Positions 31,646 through 42,680 of a stretch of DNA of 64,000 bases are shown here, one piece after another. The stretch comes from Selaginella moellendorffii. Lineage: Eukaryota > Streptophyta > Lycopodiopsida > Selaginellales > Selaginellaceae. The notes beneath the pieces are model-generated. The model saw only the letters and a list, made by a program, of their open reading frames with translations, was not told the origin of the DNA and ran no database searches. Each line of letters begins with the position of its first letter. Position 1 is the stretch's first letter. The stretch covers positions 2,534,735 through 2,598,734 of the forward strand of contig NW_003314263.1 in NCBI RefSeq assembly GCF_000143415.4. Direction: 5' to 3'. Position numbers and translations under genes: made by a program.

Positions 31646-33779
31646 TCATGAGCAACAAATTAACAAATATCAAATAGAGTAGCAACTTCTTTGTTAGCCT
31701 GTGATTGCAAACAATAGACACAAACACACTGGATGATATCATTTTATTGCGCTCAATCCAGGGTTGGACCTAAAAGCTCTAAGTTTGGGAGTGAGCTAGA
31801 AGGCACTAGAGAGAGAGTGTGAGGAGGAGTGAGGGAAGGAGCACAGTGGACGGCAGCAGCAATGCACGTGCTGTAGCAGCAGCACACAGGGCTCTCCTCT
31901 TTCTCTTCCTCTCTTCTCTTGAAAGAAGCATCTCTGCGCTTGGGTCTTGATTTCTCCTAAACGGCTGGGAGTTTCTTTGATTCCTTTGTAGGAGTGGAGC
32001 ACCACGTCCTCCTACAACAATGAAGTGATATTTGCCACAGATCTGGAGATCTTGCTTACCCTAGTTGTGGTAGCGGTTAGGGTTTGCAAGCTTCCACGAT
32101 TTGGGGCTTTTGGTTCTAGGGGGAAATCAAGTTGTGGGAGTGATTGAAGTGAGGAAGAGGGACATTGCCAACGACAACAACCCTCCATTAGCTTCGTCGG
32201 GGCGGTTATGGCAAAGGACGGGCTTGTTTTCTCCTCTTTTTGCTTCTATAGTTTGGGTTTTGCTTGTTTTCTTGATTCAACATGGCTGGCATTTAGGGAG
32301 TGGCAAAAAGCACTCCTAGTGGCGGTGCTTCATTCAGATCTGGGATCCAAGATCTGGACGATCCTAGCTCGCACTCTGGAATTAGGGTTCTTGGGCAATA
32401 GCTAGGGTTAGGGTTTGCCCTGTTCTAGGGCTACGGTTCCTTGGCATGGGTTGCTGCAGTCTTAGAAGACTCTTAAAGCATCTCAATGGTGGATGGACAG
32501 TTGCAAAAGCTCTAGAAATGGAGTTTTTTTCTAAGATCTATGCGATTTTGCTTGCTTTGATGCATCACAAAGACAGTAGCGGTCAAGGATTGGGAGCTAG
32601 AGGTCACTTTAAGGGTGACTTGGAGCAGTTAGGACTTGAAAGAGTTCCCAACTTTCTGGATTTTTTATGGAAGACCATACATGGTGTCTTGCTTTGAGGA
32701 AGATCGAGGAGGGGGGATTTTTGGAACTAGTGGTAGGGATTGTTGCCACAATTAGGGCTAGTGGCTAACAGGGTTGATTTGGTGATACACATGTAGGGGA
32801 TTCATATATCTTTTCTCCAACACCTGCTTTGGAGTTCACTCCCTTAGGAGGAGGTTTGTGACCTTTCTCTAGTCCCTATTGCAGGGCTAGGACTCAATTG
32901 AAGATGAGCTAACACACTTGTCTCGTATGGGAGGTAAGGTAGCACACTCTAGCCTTGAGTTGGAGGACGTTCATACCTCGCTTGGAGTTACGAGTTAGAG
33001 TTATGTTGCGACTGGACACTATTTTGGGCTTGGAAGCATGTTGATAGTGGAGTGTAGTTTTGCAGGTCATGGAGCGTAGCAGGTGGCTTCAAGTTTCGTG
33101 GTGGAGTCACCTAGGAAGTAGATGGCCCAAGAGCAGCACTAGGCATTCGTGCTTATGGAGTGTAGTAGGTGGCCTCTAGTTTTGCGGTGGAGGCACCTGG
33201 GAGGCGGACGACCCAAGAGCAGTGCTAGGCTTTCATGCTCATGGTTTTACTAGTTTCACTAGTTTCCCTGAAAGTGCGCTCTTAATATTGTATTAGTTCC
33301 TAAGGGGCAATTGAGAAATGTACCTATATATTGCATCAATCCAAGGTACCCATATCAAGAAGGATGAATTTGGGACCTTTGGTGATGGTCATAAAGATGC
33401 ACTGCCAATGGTGTCATGGAAAATGAAGTCATTGTGTTTGAATTATAATTATGATGTTCTCTTTGGATAAGAGTGTTGATGAGGGTATAGAGAGATGATG
33501 AGGAGCAGGATACATGGCTGGGAGACGAGTTGTCATTGTGTTGACAAAACTGAGTCATCAAGTTTGGTGGTCATGTGGTCTAGCATCAGATTTTTTTAAA
33601 AAGAAAATTCCTTCAAGAATATAAAAGGGTAAGTATTATAATGTTCCACTTTATATTCTACAAGTGGACAATAATAAGAGGTATAGTGTCATTGTTGTCC
33701 CACTTATGTAGCCCAAATGTTCAATAAATTCTACTTAGACAAGTGGAAGAAATGCTTGTCATATATTAATCCCAAAATC
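31646..33779. other. Non-coding stretch, possibly old LTR or gene debris
   Basis: No protein family recognised. Features: a GAGAGAGTGTGAGGAGG purine tract near 31810; telomere-like AGGGTTAGGGTTT near 32403; an 86-bp tandem duplication at 33067-33240. Composition becomes AT-rich from about 33250. Confidence 0.35.
33067..33240 (+). repeat. 86-bp tandem duplication, two diverged copies
   Basis: Copy 1 (33067-33152) and copy 2 (33153-33240) share ATGGAGYGTAGYAGGTGGCY, CCCAAGAGCAGYRCTAGGC and TTCRTGCT, about 80 percent identical by eye. Confidence 0.75.
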
Positions 33780-35086
33780 TAGCATCAAAAACTCATGACA
33801 ATTGCTATAGTAAAATTAACTTTATTGGTATAGAAGTTTATATAATGAAACACCAACAAAATTCCATACTTTTATAACATATATATACCGAAAAGAAGGT
33901 AAATAAATATCTCAATCTGAATGTTGAAAGTTTATATACTTCACGATCATCCCTTTAAAGGTTTGAACGAGTGATTTCACCAAACCATCTATTTGTGAAT
34001 GATAAGCACTTGTGAAAGTGTGGTGTATCTTTAGCCGAGAAGTTAAAATGTGAAATGCTTCAATAATAAATGTGGGATTATTATCTAAGAGAATTTGCTC
34101 TAGACAAAAATGCTAAAACACCACTCAATTAAGGAGGAAGTATTCAATAGTAGTTGCAAATACACTAGCAAAAGCACAAATTTCCATTTAGCAAGTCAAG
34201 TAGTTAAAAGCAATAATGATATATTCATTGCTAGCAATCGACTATGGAAAACACCCCATTAAATCAAATGCCACCAATTGAAACAGACAATAAATTATAA
34301 TTGATTCCAACCGTCCTACAGTACAAGGGGGAATATTACAAACTTGGCATCAAACACAACTACACACATACCGGATAACATCATATTGCATCTCTAGTTA
34401 ATAGAAAGAACTGTATAGCTTCTCAATCATACAACGATGTCCTATATACCCACCTAGAAAAGGAGAATCATGGTAGACATGAAGAAAGCATAGAATAAAT
34501 ATCGAATGCACCACCAACCATAAATGATCATCAAGATCCGACCCTATAAAATAAAAGAAAGTCGTCCTCAAGGCAATATTGAAAATATAAATGCTAAAAT
34601 GGCAAGTCATCAACAAATGATGTAGGATTCTCAAACCCATCATGAAGCCTTCGGATCTATAGCTCAACCTTTTAAGCTTCATGAACCTCGTCAAGAGAAG
34701 GTAAATCTTGCTTCACACCTTGTGGATATTAAACATCAAGTACAATAACTACTAATAGCATGGAATCCTTATCTAAAAAATCCATAAATACTAAAATAAT
34801 AGACTCATCAAGAATAAGAGAAAAGAGTGAAAAAGGAAAAAAAGTTTAAGAAAGGGCGTTAACATTAGCCATAGAACTCTTTAGACAATGAATAACTTCA
34901 AAATCATATATTTAAAGCTTTAGAGCCTATCATACAGTACAACCAACTAAGTTCTTCTACTTTAATAACAAACTAATTGTAATAAAATCACATTTTAGTA
35001 ATGTTTGAAAACCATGGAAATATGTATAAAGCTTCTCAAAACTCTAAACTACTACTAAACACTTCTTCTCTATCATATAATAGTTC

Positions 35087-35837
35087 ACCTCTGTAGCGCA
35101 TTTTATCTCTCTCCCCTTAAACCAACTGGAAAAGGGGCAATTGCTTAATGAGAGAGCCCTTAGTGGCTATTTTATCCCCATTTAAGTGTTTTTAGGTTTA
35201 AATAGTATTGGGTTGAGTAAACTCTTAGAAAGTCTAAATTCAGGAACTTATATTTCCATTCTAGAGAAAAAATTCACAATGACAGTATATCCAAATCTCA
35301 TCCTATGATTACATGCACTACACTCACCCCCCCTTCAGAGATGTCAATGTCTTCATTGACTATTGACTAACAACCCCTATTGATAAGGGGAACTAGCACT
35401 TCCATTTTTGCACTGAATTTGCCAATCCTTCTATTGTGTAGACTAATTATTCCATGTGAAGCAACTAGTCATCCACCCATACCGTAGTCCCACAGTAGAT
35501 ACTTTCGTCCACAGATACTCCACACAAGAGGAAGGACGTATGCATGGATGCCTAATACATATGATTTCAAATTTAGGGGTAGGAATATACCTTGCTCAAG
35601 GGTATATTATATTTTTTAGTAGCCACTAATCAATGGGAATCGAATCTGTACCATTTGTTTTGATACCACATATAGCGCACCTTATCTCTCTCCCCTTAAA
35701 CTAATTGGAAAAGGGGTAATTGCTTGATGAAAAAGCCCTTAGTGGCTATTTTATCCCTATTTATCTCCCAAGGTTTCAAGGATCCACGGGGACAGTATAT
35801 TCAAATCTCATCCCATGATCACATGCGTTACAACCTC
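35087..35837 (-). mobile_element. TRIM (miniature LTR element) with perfect 5-bp TSD, inserted in gypsy RNase H
   Basis: Terminal direct repeats at 35092-35322 and 35671-35832 share TAGCGC, CTTATCTCTCTCCCCTTAAA-type text, TGGAAAAGGGG, CCCTTAGTGGCTATTTTATC and CAAATCTCATCC; outer ends are TG...CA. ACCTC flanks both sides (35087-35091 and 35833-35837). In minus orientation the internal part starts with a primer-binding site TGGTATCAAAAC (rc of 35657-35668) and ends with a polypurine tract (rc of CTCACCCCCCCTTCAGAG at 35323-35340). Internal DNA (348 bp) has no coding capacity. The first repeat is longer than the second by an internal indel. Confidence 0.9.
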
Positions 35838-37441
35838 TATTGAGTGTAATGATATACGTAATGGGATGGAACTAATCATGCACACTCATGCTCTTTTGTA
35901 TCAACACACTTCCAAAATTAATATTATAAGTATCTAAGTATAAAATGAAAGGTCAAGTGTAGTTATGATGCATCAAGATTGGAGGAGTTATCAACAACTC
36001 TTTCAGATCCATAAATGCTCACTCACAGTCCACAAATCAAATAAAAGACTACATTGACGACTTCAACAATGCTCACAATGGTGTAGTATGAGTAAAATGA
36101 TGATCAATGAAACAATAAAATATTGCACCTTGTCTAAGAAGCAATACATATTATTCACACATTTTTCAAGATCAATTTATAAACCTTTATAAAAAATATA
36201 ATACCTAAGATAAATTATGTTTTTGGACCCAAATATGCACTTTGACTGCTTCAGCTTTAAACCAACTTCCCGTAGCCAGTTCAACATGTTACAAATATCA
36301 TGAACATGCCCCTCCCATATCCTTTTTGAGTGGATCAAGACATCATATGAAGTCAGCAATCACCTCTAATATATCACAAAGAACTTTATCCATCATTTGC
36401 TAGAAAGTTGTTGGAGCATTGTTCAAACTGAAAAACATCACCAAGACTTTGTACAAGCCAAATATTATACAAAAAGCAATCTAGGGAACATCTTGCTCAG
36501 CCATTAGCACTTGCTAGTACTTAAAAGCAAAATCTAACTTAGTGAATCCATGACTTCTCCCTAGACAATCTAGAAAATCGCAATGTGAGGAAAAGGGTAT
36601 ACATTTAGGATAGTTACCTCATTTAATGGATAATAGTCAATGCAGAAGTAAATACTCCTATTAGACTCTTTCACAAGATAAAGTTCACATGCCCAAAGAC
36701 TCTGAAACTTTTGAATAACACCCTTTTCTAACATTTATTTGATGTTTGCACATAAAATCTTAATATCTTTTGGTGACCAATGCCAAACATGAACCTTGAC
36801 TAGATGAGCATCCCTAGTTGGAATATTACAATCTTAACCCTATACAATATGTCAAAGTTGAAAATATTAGCATACTCCTTGAGTCGATCTACTACTTTTT
36901 ATTGTGTTTCCATTTTGCTCCTTTACTCCCTCTCAAAATCCCTCCGATAGTCTTTATGTTATAGAGAAGCAAAAGTGATGGAAGTAGAGGTAGAAGCAAA
37001 GGGATAATGGGGAATAAAAGTGAGAAATAAAAGAAATATAAGGAAATATGAAATAAAAGGGAAAAACTTTAAAGTTATAATTACGTTATAACTAATTCAT
37101 ACCAAGGATGAGGTCAAAAACTTGACTTAACACTATACACAACAATTGAAATTCAAGCTTGAAATCTCTCACATGCACAACTAGGTTCACCTCATTTTAT
37201 ATACAGACATGTATACAGCCTTTTGCTATAAAGAATGAAGGTTAGCTCTGCCATATAACACAACTATAGACGGCAATGTGTGGCAACATACGGAGCAATA
37301 GAAGATAAACTCGAGCATGTATAAAATAACACAAAGAGAATAATAGAAAACCTCTTATTATAAAAATGAGTTTAGAAAGTAAACACTAGATGAACTGATG
37401 CCAAATAAACCCTTTGATGATACTTTTGAAAAAAAGAGGGG

Positions 37442-37766
37442 TGTTATGCACCAAGTCAGGATAATAGGATAAAGAAAGGGCCCTACAATCAAGTGATCAC
37501 CCTTTTAGCTTGTTGGCTTAAGTTGTAAAGGATAAGATCCTAACATTGGTATCGGAGCTTAGTTTGATTCTTGTGGCTAACAAGTGGGGCAAGAATATTC
37601 TAAAGGAATATTCAATATGGTGGATCTAGAGGGAAAACCATGGTGACCAGAAGGTGGCCTAAAAATGATCGCAAATGATCATTGCTTAACTAGGGAGGAT
37701 TGATAAGCACCAGGTCAAGATAATAGGATAAAGAAAGGGCTTTACAATCAAGTGATCACCAAGTGA
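37442..37766 (+). mobile_element. Second TRIM-like element, partly truncated
   Basis: LTR-like repeat 37442-37545 (TGTTATGCACC ... CCTAACA) is followed at once by TTGGTATCGGAGC, an initiator-tRNA-Met-type primer-binding site. After a 155-bp internal part ending in a purine-rich CTAGGGAGGAT, a second copy begins at 37701 (TGATAAGCACCAGGTCAAGA) and stays similar to about 37766, then diverges. No TSD can be assigned. Confidence 0.6.
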
Positions 37767-38576
37767 TCAAGTGGTTTATATGAAGACTTACCATTGCAAC
37801 AACAACAATAGAACATTGTCGATGCCAAAGGCCTCTACCCAAGAAATGAAGGATGCCAATCAGAAAACATCGACAATGCTAACATGTATACTTTATCACA
37901 TGCCCAATAGCAGACATCACAACCACAACCATGTCCTCATCTTTACCCTTGAATATGAGCAATAATAGTATCAACCTCTATAAGAACATGACCATCTCTA
38001 TAAAAAGTGGAGTTAAAGGACATGTAATGAGAAGTGGAAAAGGCAATGTCTCATGATGTTGTATTAGTCGAATAACATCATCAAGGGTGGTTAAAGCGAG
38101 TGCATGCACAAGTCCTATAAAATCTTGATGAAGTGTTGACCACAAACATTCACAACTTAATCTGCTTTGACATATTTGGCTCCGCATAAAGCAAGAGGCT
38201 CCAGAAATGAACACCAAATTGCATCACTGACTTATATGGCTTTTGATGAAAACAATGCAATTGTTGAAAAACGTCTTCACAATTGTTATCATATCCAAAT
38301 GTGCACTTGAATATATCTATGAGAATGCTCCAATCCGCATGAATGGTTACATTCAAACCATTGTACCATTGTAATGCTGTCCCTTGGAGACACGTAAGAA
38401 AAATCATGCAAATGTTGTATCATCCCAAGAATGATAAGTAGTAATCATCATAAAGTGATTGAACTAATAGTATATGTCATCCCTAGGATTCCTATAGAAG
38501 AACTCTGGCTAGACGCAAGGATTAGTAGTAAGAGTAGGAGATATACCATGCATTATGAATGCCACTATTAATTGAG

Positions 38577-39575
38577 TGTTGCGAATGTGATTGTGGGTAT
38601 TGAAAGTTATCTATTGGCAAGTCCTTTTGGATATTCTTTCCTTACTGCCATGATGGCATGAGATCAGTATTGTTTGATCCTTTATTAGTTTTTGCTTAAG
38701 TTAGTTAAGAAATTGGTCATCACGTATGCATTTAAACTGAAAGGGCACTAAGGAAGGAAATCCTAAATTGTCATTTAGTCAAGTATACTTGACATAGTAA
38801 TGAGAAACTCATATTGTTGGTCCCTCAATATTTACTAGATAATAGCTTACCATGTTTACCAAACACTTTCGCTATCATGCACCTTGTGTTGGTCCCATTT
38901 GGTTTTATTAGCTATTTATAGAAAGTTTCTAGATTTGCTAATTTGGCATATCTATGGAATGTAAATTGTTCTGAATACAATGGTGTTAGTTTTGTGTCTA
39001 AATTTACAATTTAACACTATTCCAAATTTAGTAAGTTTCAAGCTTATCTTAGAGACTAACTCTTGGTCTTAAGGGTGTAAGCCTAAAGTGTTTGCTCCTC
39101 AAGGGGGTGGGGTGGGGGGGTGTTCTATATGAGGCATAATTGAGCTCCCTCTTGCGTGCTTGTCTTTGTTTTACGTCTAACTTGGGTTTAAACCCAAGTT
39201 CTATACCATATTACCTTGCTCACATTAGGCCATTAGTATGCTAAAATAACATCAAAATCTGTTTGGCTTAGTTTTGCGTATTAGTTCTGGTATTGAGATG
39301 TTAAATACTCTAGAACTATTCCAACATTGATTCGTGCTTCTATCCCTTCGCTTTTTGGGCTAAATGCTCAAGAGTTGCTCCTTGCTTATATCCCTTTACT
39401 CTTTGGGCTGAATGTTTAGGAGTTGCTCCATGCTTTGATTCCTTTGCTCTTTGGCTATAAACTTGGGAGTTTGGCTCCATACCTTCATTCAGTGGCCCAA
39501 AGCTCTAAAACTTGGGTTCCACTCCATTGTCCTTAAACATGTGGTATGTGACACATGGCACATAGAGGGTTTAGA
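38577..39575 (+). repeat. A-old 5' LTR, left part
   Basis: Aligns with the young A LTR from its first base to about the GAGGGTTTAG word. Broken here by insertion of the family-B element; the last 58 bp continue at 54308-54365. Confidence 0.8.
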
Positions 39576-39804
39576 TGTGAGACAAAAAATCCCTAGGCCC
39601 CAAAGTGGAGCCGGAAGGGTGCCACGTGGTAGTGGTTGAAGCGAAAGCCAAACAAGCGTAACACGTTTAGACTAAAAGCTTCAACTTGAAAGGTTAAGAG
39701 TGGGAGTGGAACTCTCTATGAAGTGCTCAAGGAACAAGCACAGAGCAAGCAATAAATAAGTCTTTAGAAAAGGGACACAAGAGGACCAACACATGGCACA
39801 TGGA

Positions 39805-40110
39805 GGACTCCGACATAGACCCGAGATGAAGTCTGAGATGGAGTTTGGGAAGGAGTACAAGATGGAGTCCGAGATGGACTCAAGATGGACTCGAGATGGA
39901 CTTGAGATGGAATTCGAGATGGAGTTCGAGATGGACTTGAGATGGACCTAAGATGGAGTCTGAGATGGAGTCCGAGATGGACCCCGAGAGGGCCCCAAGA
40001 TGGAGTCTGAGATGGACTCCGAGATGGCCTTGAGATGGACCCGAGATCGAGATTGAGCCCAAGCCCGGGCCCGAGCCCGAGACCGAGTCCGAGTTGGAGT
40101 CCAAAGGCCG
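39805..40110 (+). repeat. 12-bp-period minisatellite GAGATGGASTCY
   Basis: About 25 imperfect units, e.g. GAGATGGAGTCC, GAGATGGACTCG, ending in GC-rich variants GAGCCCGAGACC. Because 12 is a multiple of 3, all frames stay open over long distances and give false proteins. Confidence 0.9.
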
Positions 40111-40769
40111 CGGGGGGGGGGGGGGGGGTTAAGGGGGGTTCCAAAAGTATAGTAGGGAGAGTGTGGGGGTTGGATCCTAGTGGAGCCAATTTGGCCAGGA
40201 AAGGCCAATTTGGCCCAGGAAGGTTGTGCCCAAGTGCTGGGTGCTGGGATAGCCACTGGGATGTCCAAGGCTAAAGGGAATACGGACTGACAAGCAGGGT
40301 ATTTTGGTGAAGTGTTCAAGAGCCAACTTTAGTTCCTCTGGGAGATCGAATGGTTGATGCTCCCAGTCCAAATGTGGGTGGCACTACCTACTTGGATACC
40401 TGACATGGCTCAATAGAACCTTGCTCTAAGCCCATGGCTAGAGCACCCAAAGGCAGAAGGTAGGGAGAGTACCCATGAGGCATGTGTAGGGCCATAGTGT
40501 TCCGAAATGTTGTCCCAAAGTCCCAGACTGTGGAAAGGAAGAGGAGTAGCCCTTTGGTGTGGTGATCAAAGACACAGTTGCATGGTGAGGAAGTCCCAGA
40601 GGACTGTGGGATTTAGTGGTTAGGCCTGTGGGTCTTGATCCAGTGGCAATATTGGCGAACACAGCCATGGACAGAAAGGGACTTGGTGGGGACTGGAAAA
40701 GAGATATTGGGGAAGGCTATTCCCTATGTTTACGGGCATCTTAAGGATGCTAAGGAGTGGATCTGGGAT

Positions 40770-41349
40770 GACCACTCATGAACAGATGGCCCAGTCATGG
40801 AGAGATGGGATTGCAATGTAGGTGGTGTTGGACCACCGATGTGACCAAGGTGAATGGGCATGGCCTAGCGTAATGGGCTGATATGTCGGTGGTACCTTGG
40901 GGTGTCGGTCATGGGATCGGACATGTGGAGCACTTGGACCAAGTGCAAAAGTTGAGTGGCATGAATGCCATCCTTGGAGTTAGCAAGCCCCAAGTCCTAA
41001 ATTGGACTTATGGAGGTTGTGAGTGAGACTCCTCCTAGTGGTCAGAGAGGATGTTAAGTGACCACTCATGAACAGATGGCCTAGTCTTGGAGAGACGGGA
41101 TTGCAATGTAGGTGGTGTTGGACCACCGATGTGACCAAGGTGAATGGGCATGGCCTAGCGTAACGGGCTGATATGTCAGTGGTACCTTGGGGTGTCGGTC
41201 ATGGGATCGGACACATGAAGCACTTGAACCAAGTGCAAAAGTTGAGTGGCGTGGATGCCATTCGCGGGGCTAGCAAACCCCAAGTTTTGAATGGGACTTA
41301 TAGAGGTTGTGAATGAGACTCCTCCAAGTGGTCGGAGGTGCGGTTAAGT
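40770..41349 (+). repeat. 290-bp tandem duplication inside family-B 5' LTR
   Basis: Both copies start GACCACTCATGAACAGATGG (40770 and 41060) and end near GTTAAGTGA. The 3' LTR of the same element (53989 onward) has one copy. Confidence 0.85.
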
Positions 41350-41386
41350 GACTAAAGTAAAATGGAAAAATTAGTCTCTTACAATT

Positions 41387-41397
41387 TGGTATCGGAG
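41387..41397 (+). promoter_or_regulatory. Primer-binding site, family B
   Basis: TGGTATCGGAG, three bases after the LTR end, one mismatch from the plant initiator tRNA-Met complement TGGTATCAGAG. Confidence 0.8.
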
Positions 41398-41472
41398 TTG
41401 TTCCTTAGTCCGACGCTTATTGGTGGCTAAGTATATCACCACTTGTATTGGAATTGGAAGGTCCTAGGTATG

Positions 41473-42666
41473 TGTTGCGAATGTGACTTCAGGTATCGAA
41501 AGTTACCTGTCGGCCAGTCCTTACGGACACTCTTACCTTACTGCCACGACGGCAGGAGATCGGTATTGCTAGACCCTTTATTAGTCTCTCTTGTTCAAGT
41601 GTTAGTAAACTGGGCTTAGCACCTGTACTTAGCCAGATGGACATAAGGTAGGAACTCCTATGTGTTTCTAGCTGAGCATACTCAGCCTGGCTTTTAGTTC
41701 TCTTTTGCTCTGTCTTGCACTGGCTTGACAAGAACCCTCGCATATTGAGATTAGTCCCTCAATATTGCTACATGATAGCTTACCGTGTCTGCCAAACACC
41801 CTCGCTATCATGCCCTTTGTGTTAGTTTCAATTCGTCCCAGATGCTATTTATGGAAAGTGTCCAGATTTGCTCATTTGGCATATCTACGGAATGTAGAGA
41901 TCGTCCTGAACACAATGGTGTTCGTCCCGTGTCCAAATTCGCAATCTAAGGACATTCCATATTTAGTAAGTTTTGAGCTTGTCCCAGAGACTAACTCCTG
42001 ATACTAAGGGAGGCTTGGGGTGAAAGCCCAAAGCGTGTGTTCCTCAAGGGGGGGGGGGCTATGGGGGGTTCCAAATGTATAGTAGGGATAGTGGGTAGGT
42101 CGGGCATGGCCGACCAACCTGAGGCATAGTCTAGCTCCCGCTTGCGTGCCTGTCCTTGTTCTGCGTCCGGCTTGGGTCTAAGCCCAAGTTCCATTCCATG
42201 CTAGCTGGTGGAGTACCCATACTCTCACGTTAGGCCACCGGTATGCCGAAATAGCGCCAAACTCCGTTTGGCTCCGTTTTGCGTGTTAGTCCTGGCATTG
42301 GGATGTTGGTTGCTTTAGGACTGTTCCAAGTCGCTCCGGGCTCCTGTCCCTTCGCTCCTTGGGCTATATGCTCGGGAGTTGCTCCGTGGTCTGGTTCCAT
42401 CACTCCTTGGCGTCACGCTTNNNNNNNNNNNNNNNNNNNNNNNNNNNNNNNNNNNNNNNNNNNNNNNNNNNNNNNNNNNNNNNNNNNNNNNNNNNNNNNN
42501 NNNNNNNNNNNNNNNNNNNNGGGTTCCTATGGACACGTGGCATGGACACGTGGTATGTGACACGTGGCATCTGTCACGTGGCACAAAGAGGGTTTAGGTT
42601 CCGCTTCGTGGTGTTATCCTATGGTAAATCACCATAGGATAAAGGGTCAAAACCACGTGCGCTACA
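41473..42666 (+). repeat. A-young 5' LTR (contains 100-N gap)
   Basis: Identical to the 3' LTR except for about seven or eight transitions and one base in a G-run. N block at 42421-42520. Confidence 0.93.
42421..42520. other. Assembly gap (100 N)
   Basis: Fixed-size gap. The 3' LTR has 49 bp (48620-48668) at the same place, so the real missing length is probably 49 bp. Confidence 0.95.
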
Positions 42667-42668
42667 TT

Positions 42669-42680
42669 TGGTATCAGAGG
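42669..42680 (+). promoter_or_regulatory. Primer-binding site, A-young
   Basis: TGGTATCAGAGG two bases after the 5' LTR, complementary to the plant initiator tRNA-Met 3' end. Confidence 0.9.

Larger units (their letters stand above)
33780..38560 (-). mobile_element. Decayed Ty3/gypsy retrotransposon gag-pol (minus strand)
   Basis: Reading right to left on the minus strand the order is gag, RT, RNase H, integrase. Gag: LQGTALQWYNGLN ... WSILIDIFKCTFGYDN at 38407-38200. RT: KLDFAFKY at 36540, FGLYKVLVMFFSLNNAPTTF near 36450-36400, then ILIHSK-like DVLIHSKRIWEGHV and LKLKQSKCIFGSKNI at 36350-36190. RNase H: AFMDLKELLITPPILMHHNY near 36010 and, beyond an inserted TRIM, NYYMIEKKCLVVV and SFEKLYTYFHGFQTLL at 35085-35010. 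Integrase: zinc-finger HDSPFLGGYIGHRCMIEKLY near 34460 and core FTSAYHSQIDGLVKSLVQT near 34010. Many in-frame stops and shifts make it non-functional. LTRs were not identified. The gag end abuts the A-old element. Confidence 0.85.
39576..41383 (+). repeat. Family-B 5' LTR (about 1.8 kb)
   Basis: Runs TGTGAGACAAAAAATCC ... AGTCTCTTACA. Contains the 12-bp minisatellite (39805-40110), a G-run plus GGTTCCAAAAGTATAGTAGG module (40110-40165) and a 290-bp tandem duplication (40770-41349). Confidence 0.8.

Noticed and set aside
32395-32420. Interstitial telomere repeat
   Set aside because: Only about two imperfect TTTAGGG-like units; too short to call.
35092-35832. Cassandra-type TRIM carrying 5S rRNA sequence
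   Set aside because: LTR ends look similar in style, but I could not find the 5S internal promoter boxes in the repeat.
39764-40319. Long serine/proline- or leucine-rich open frames over the 39.8-40.3 kb region
   Set aside because: They come from the 12-bp minisatellite, which keeps several frames open on both strands; no start context, domain or codon bias.
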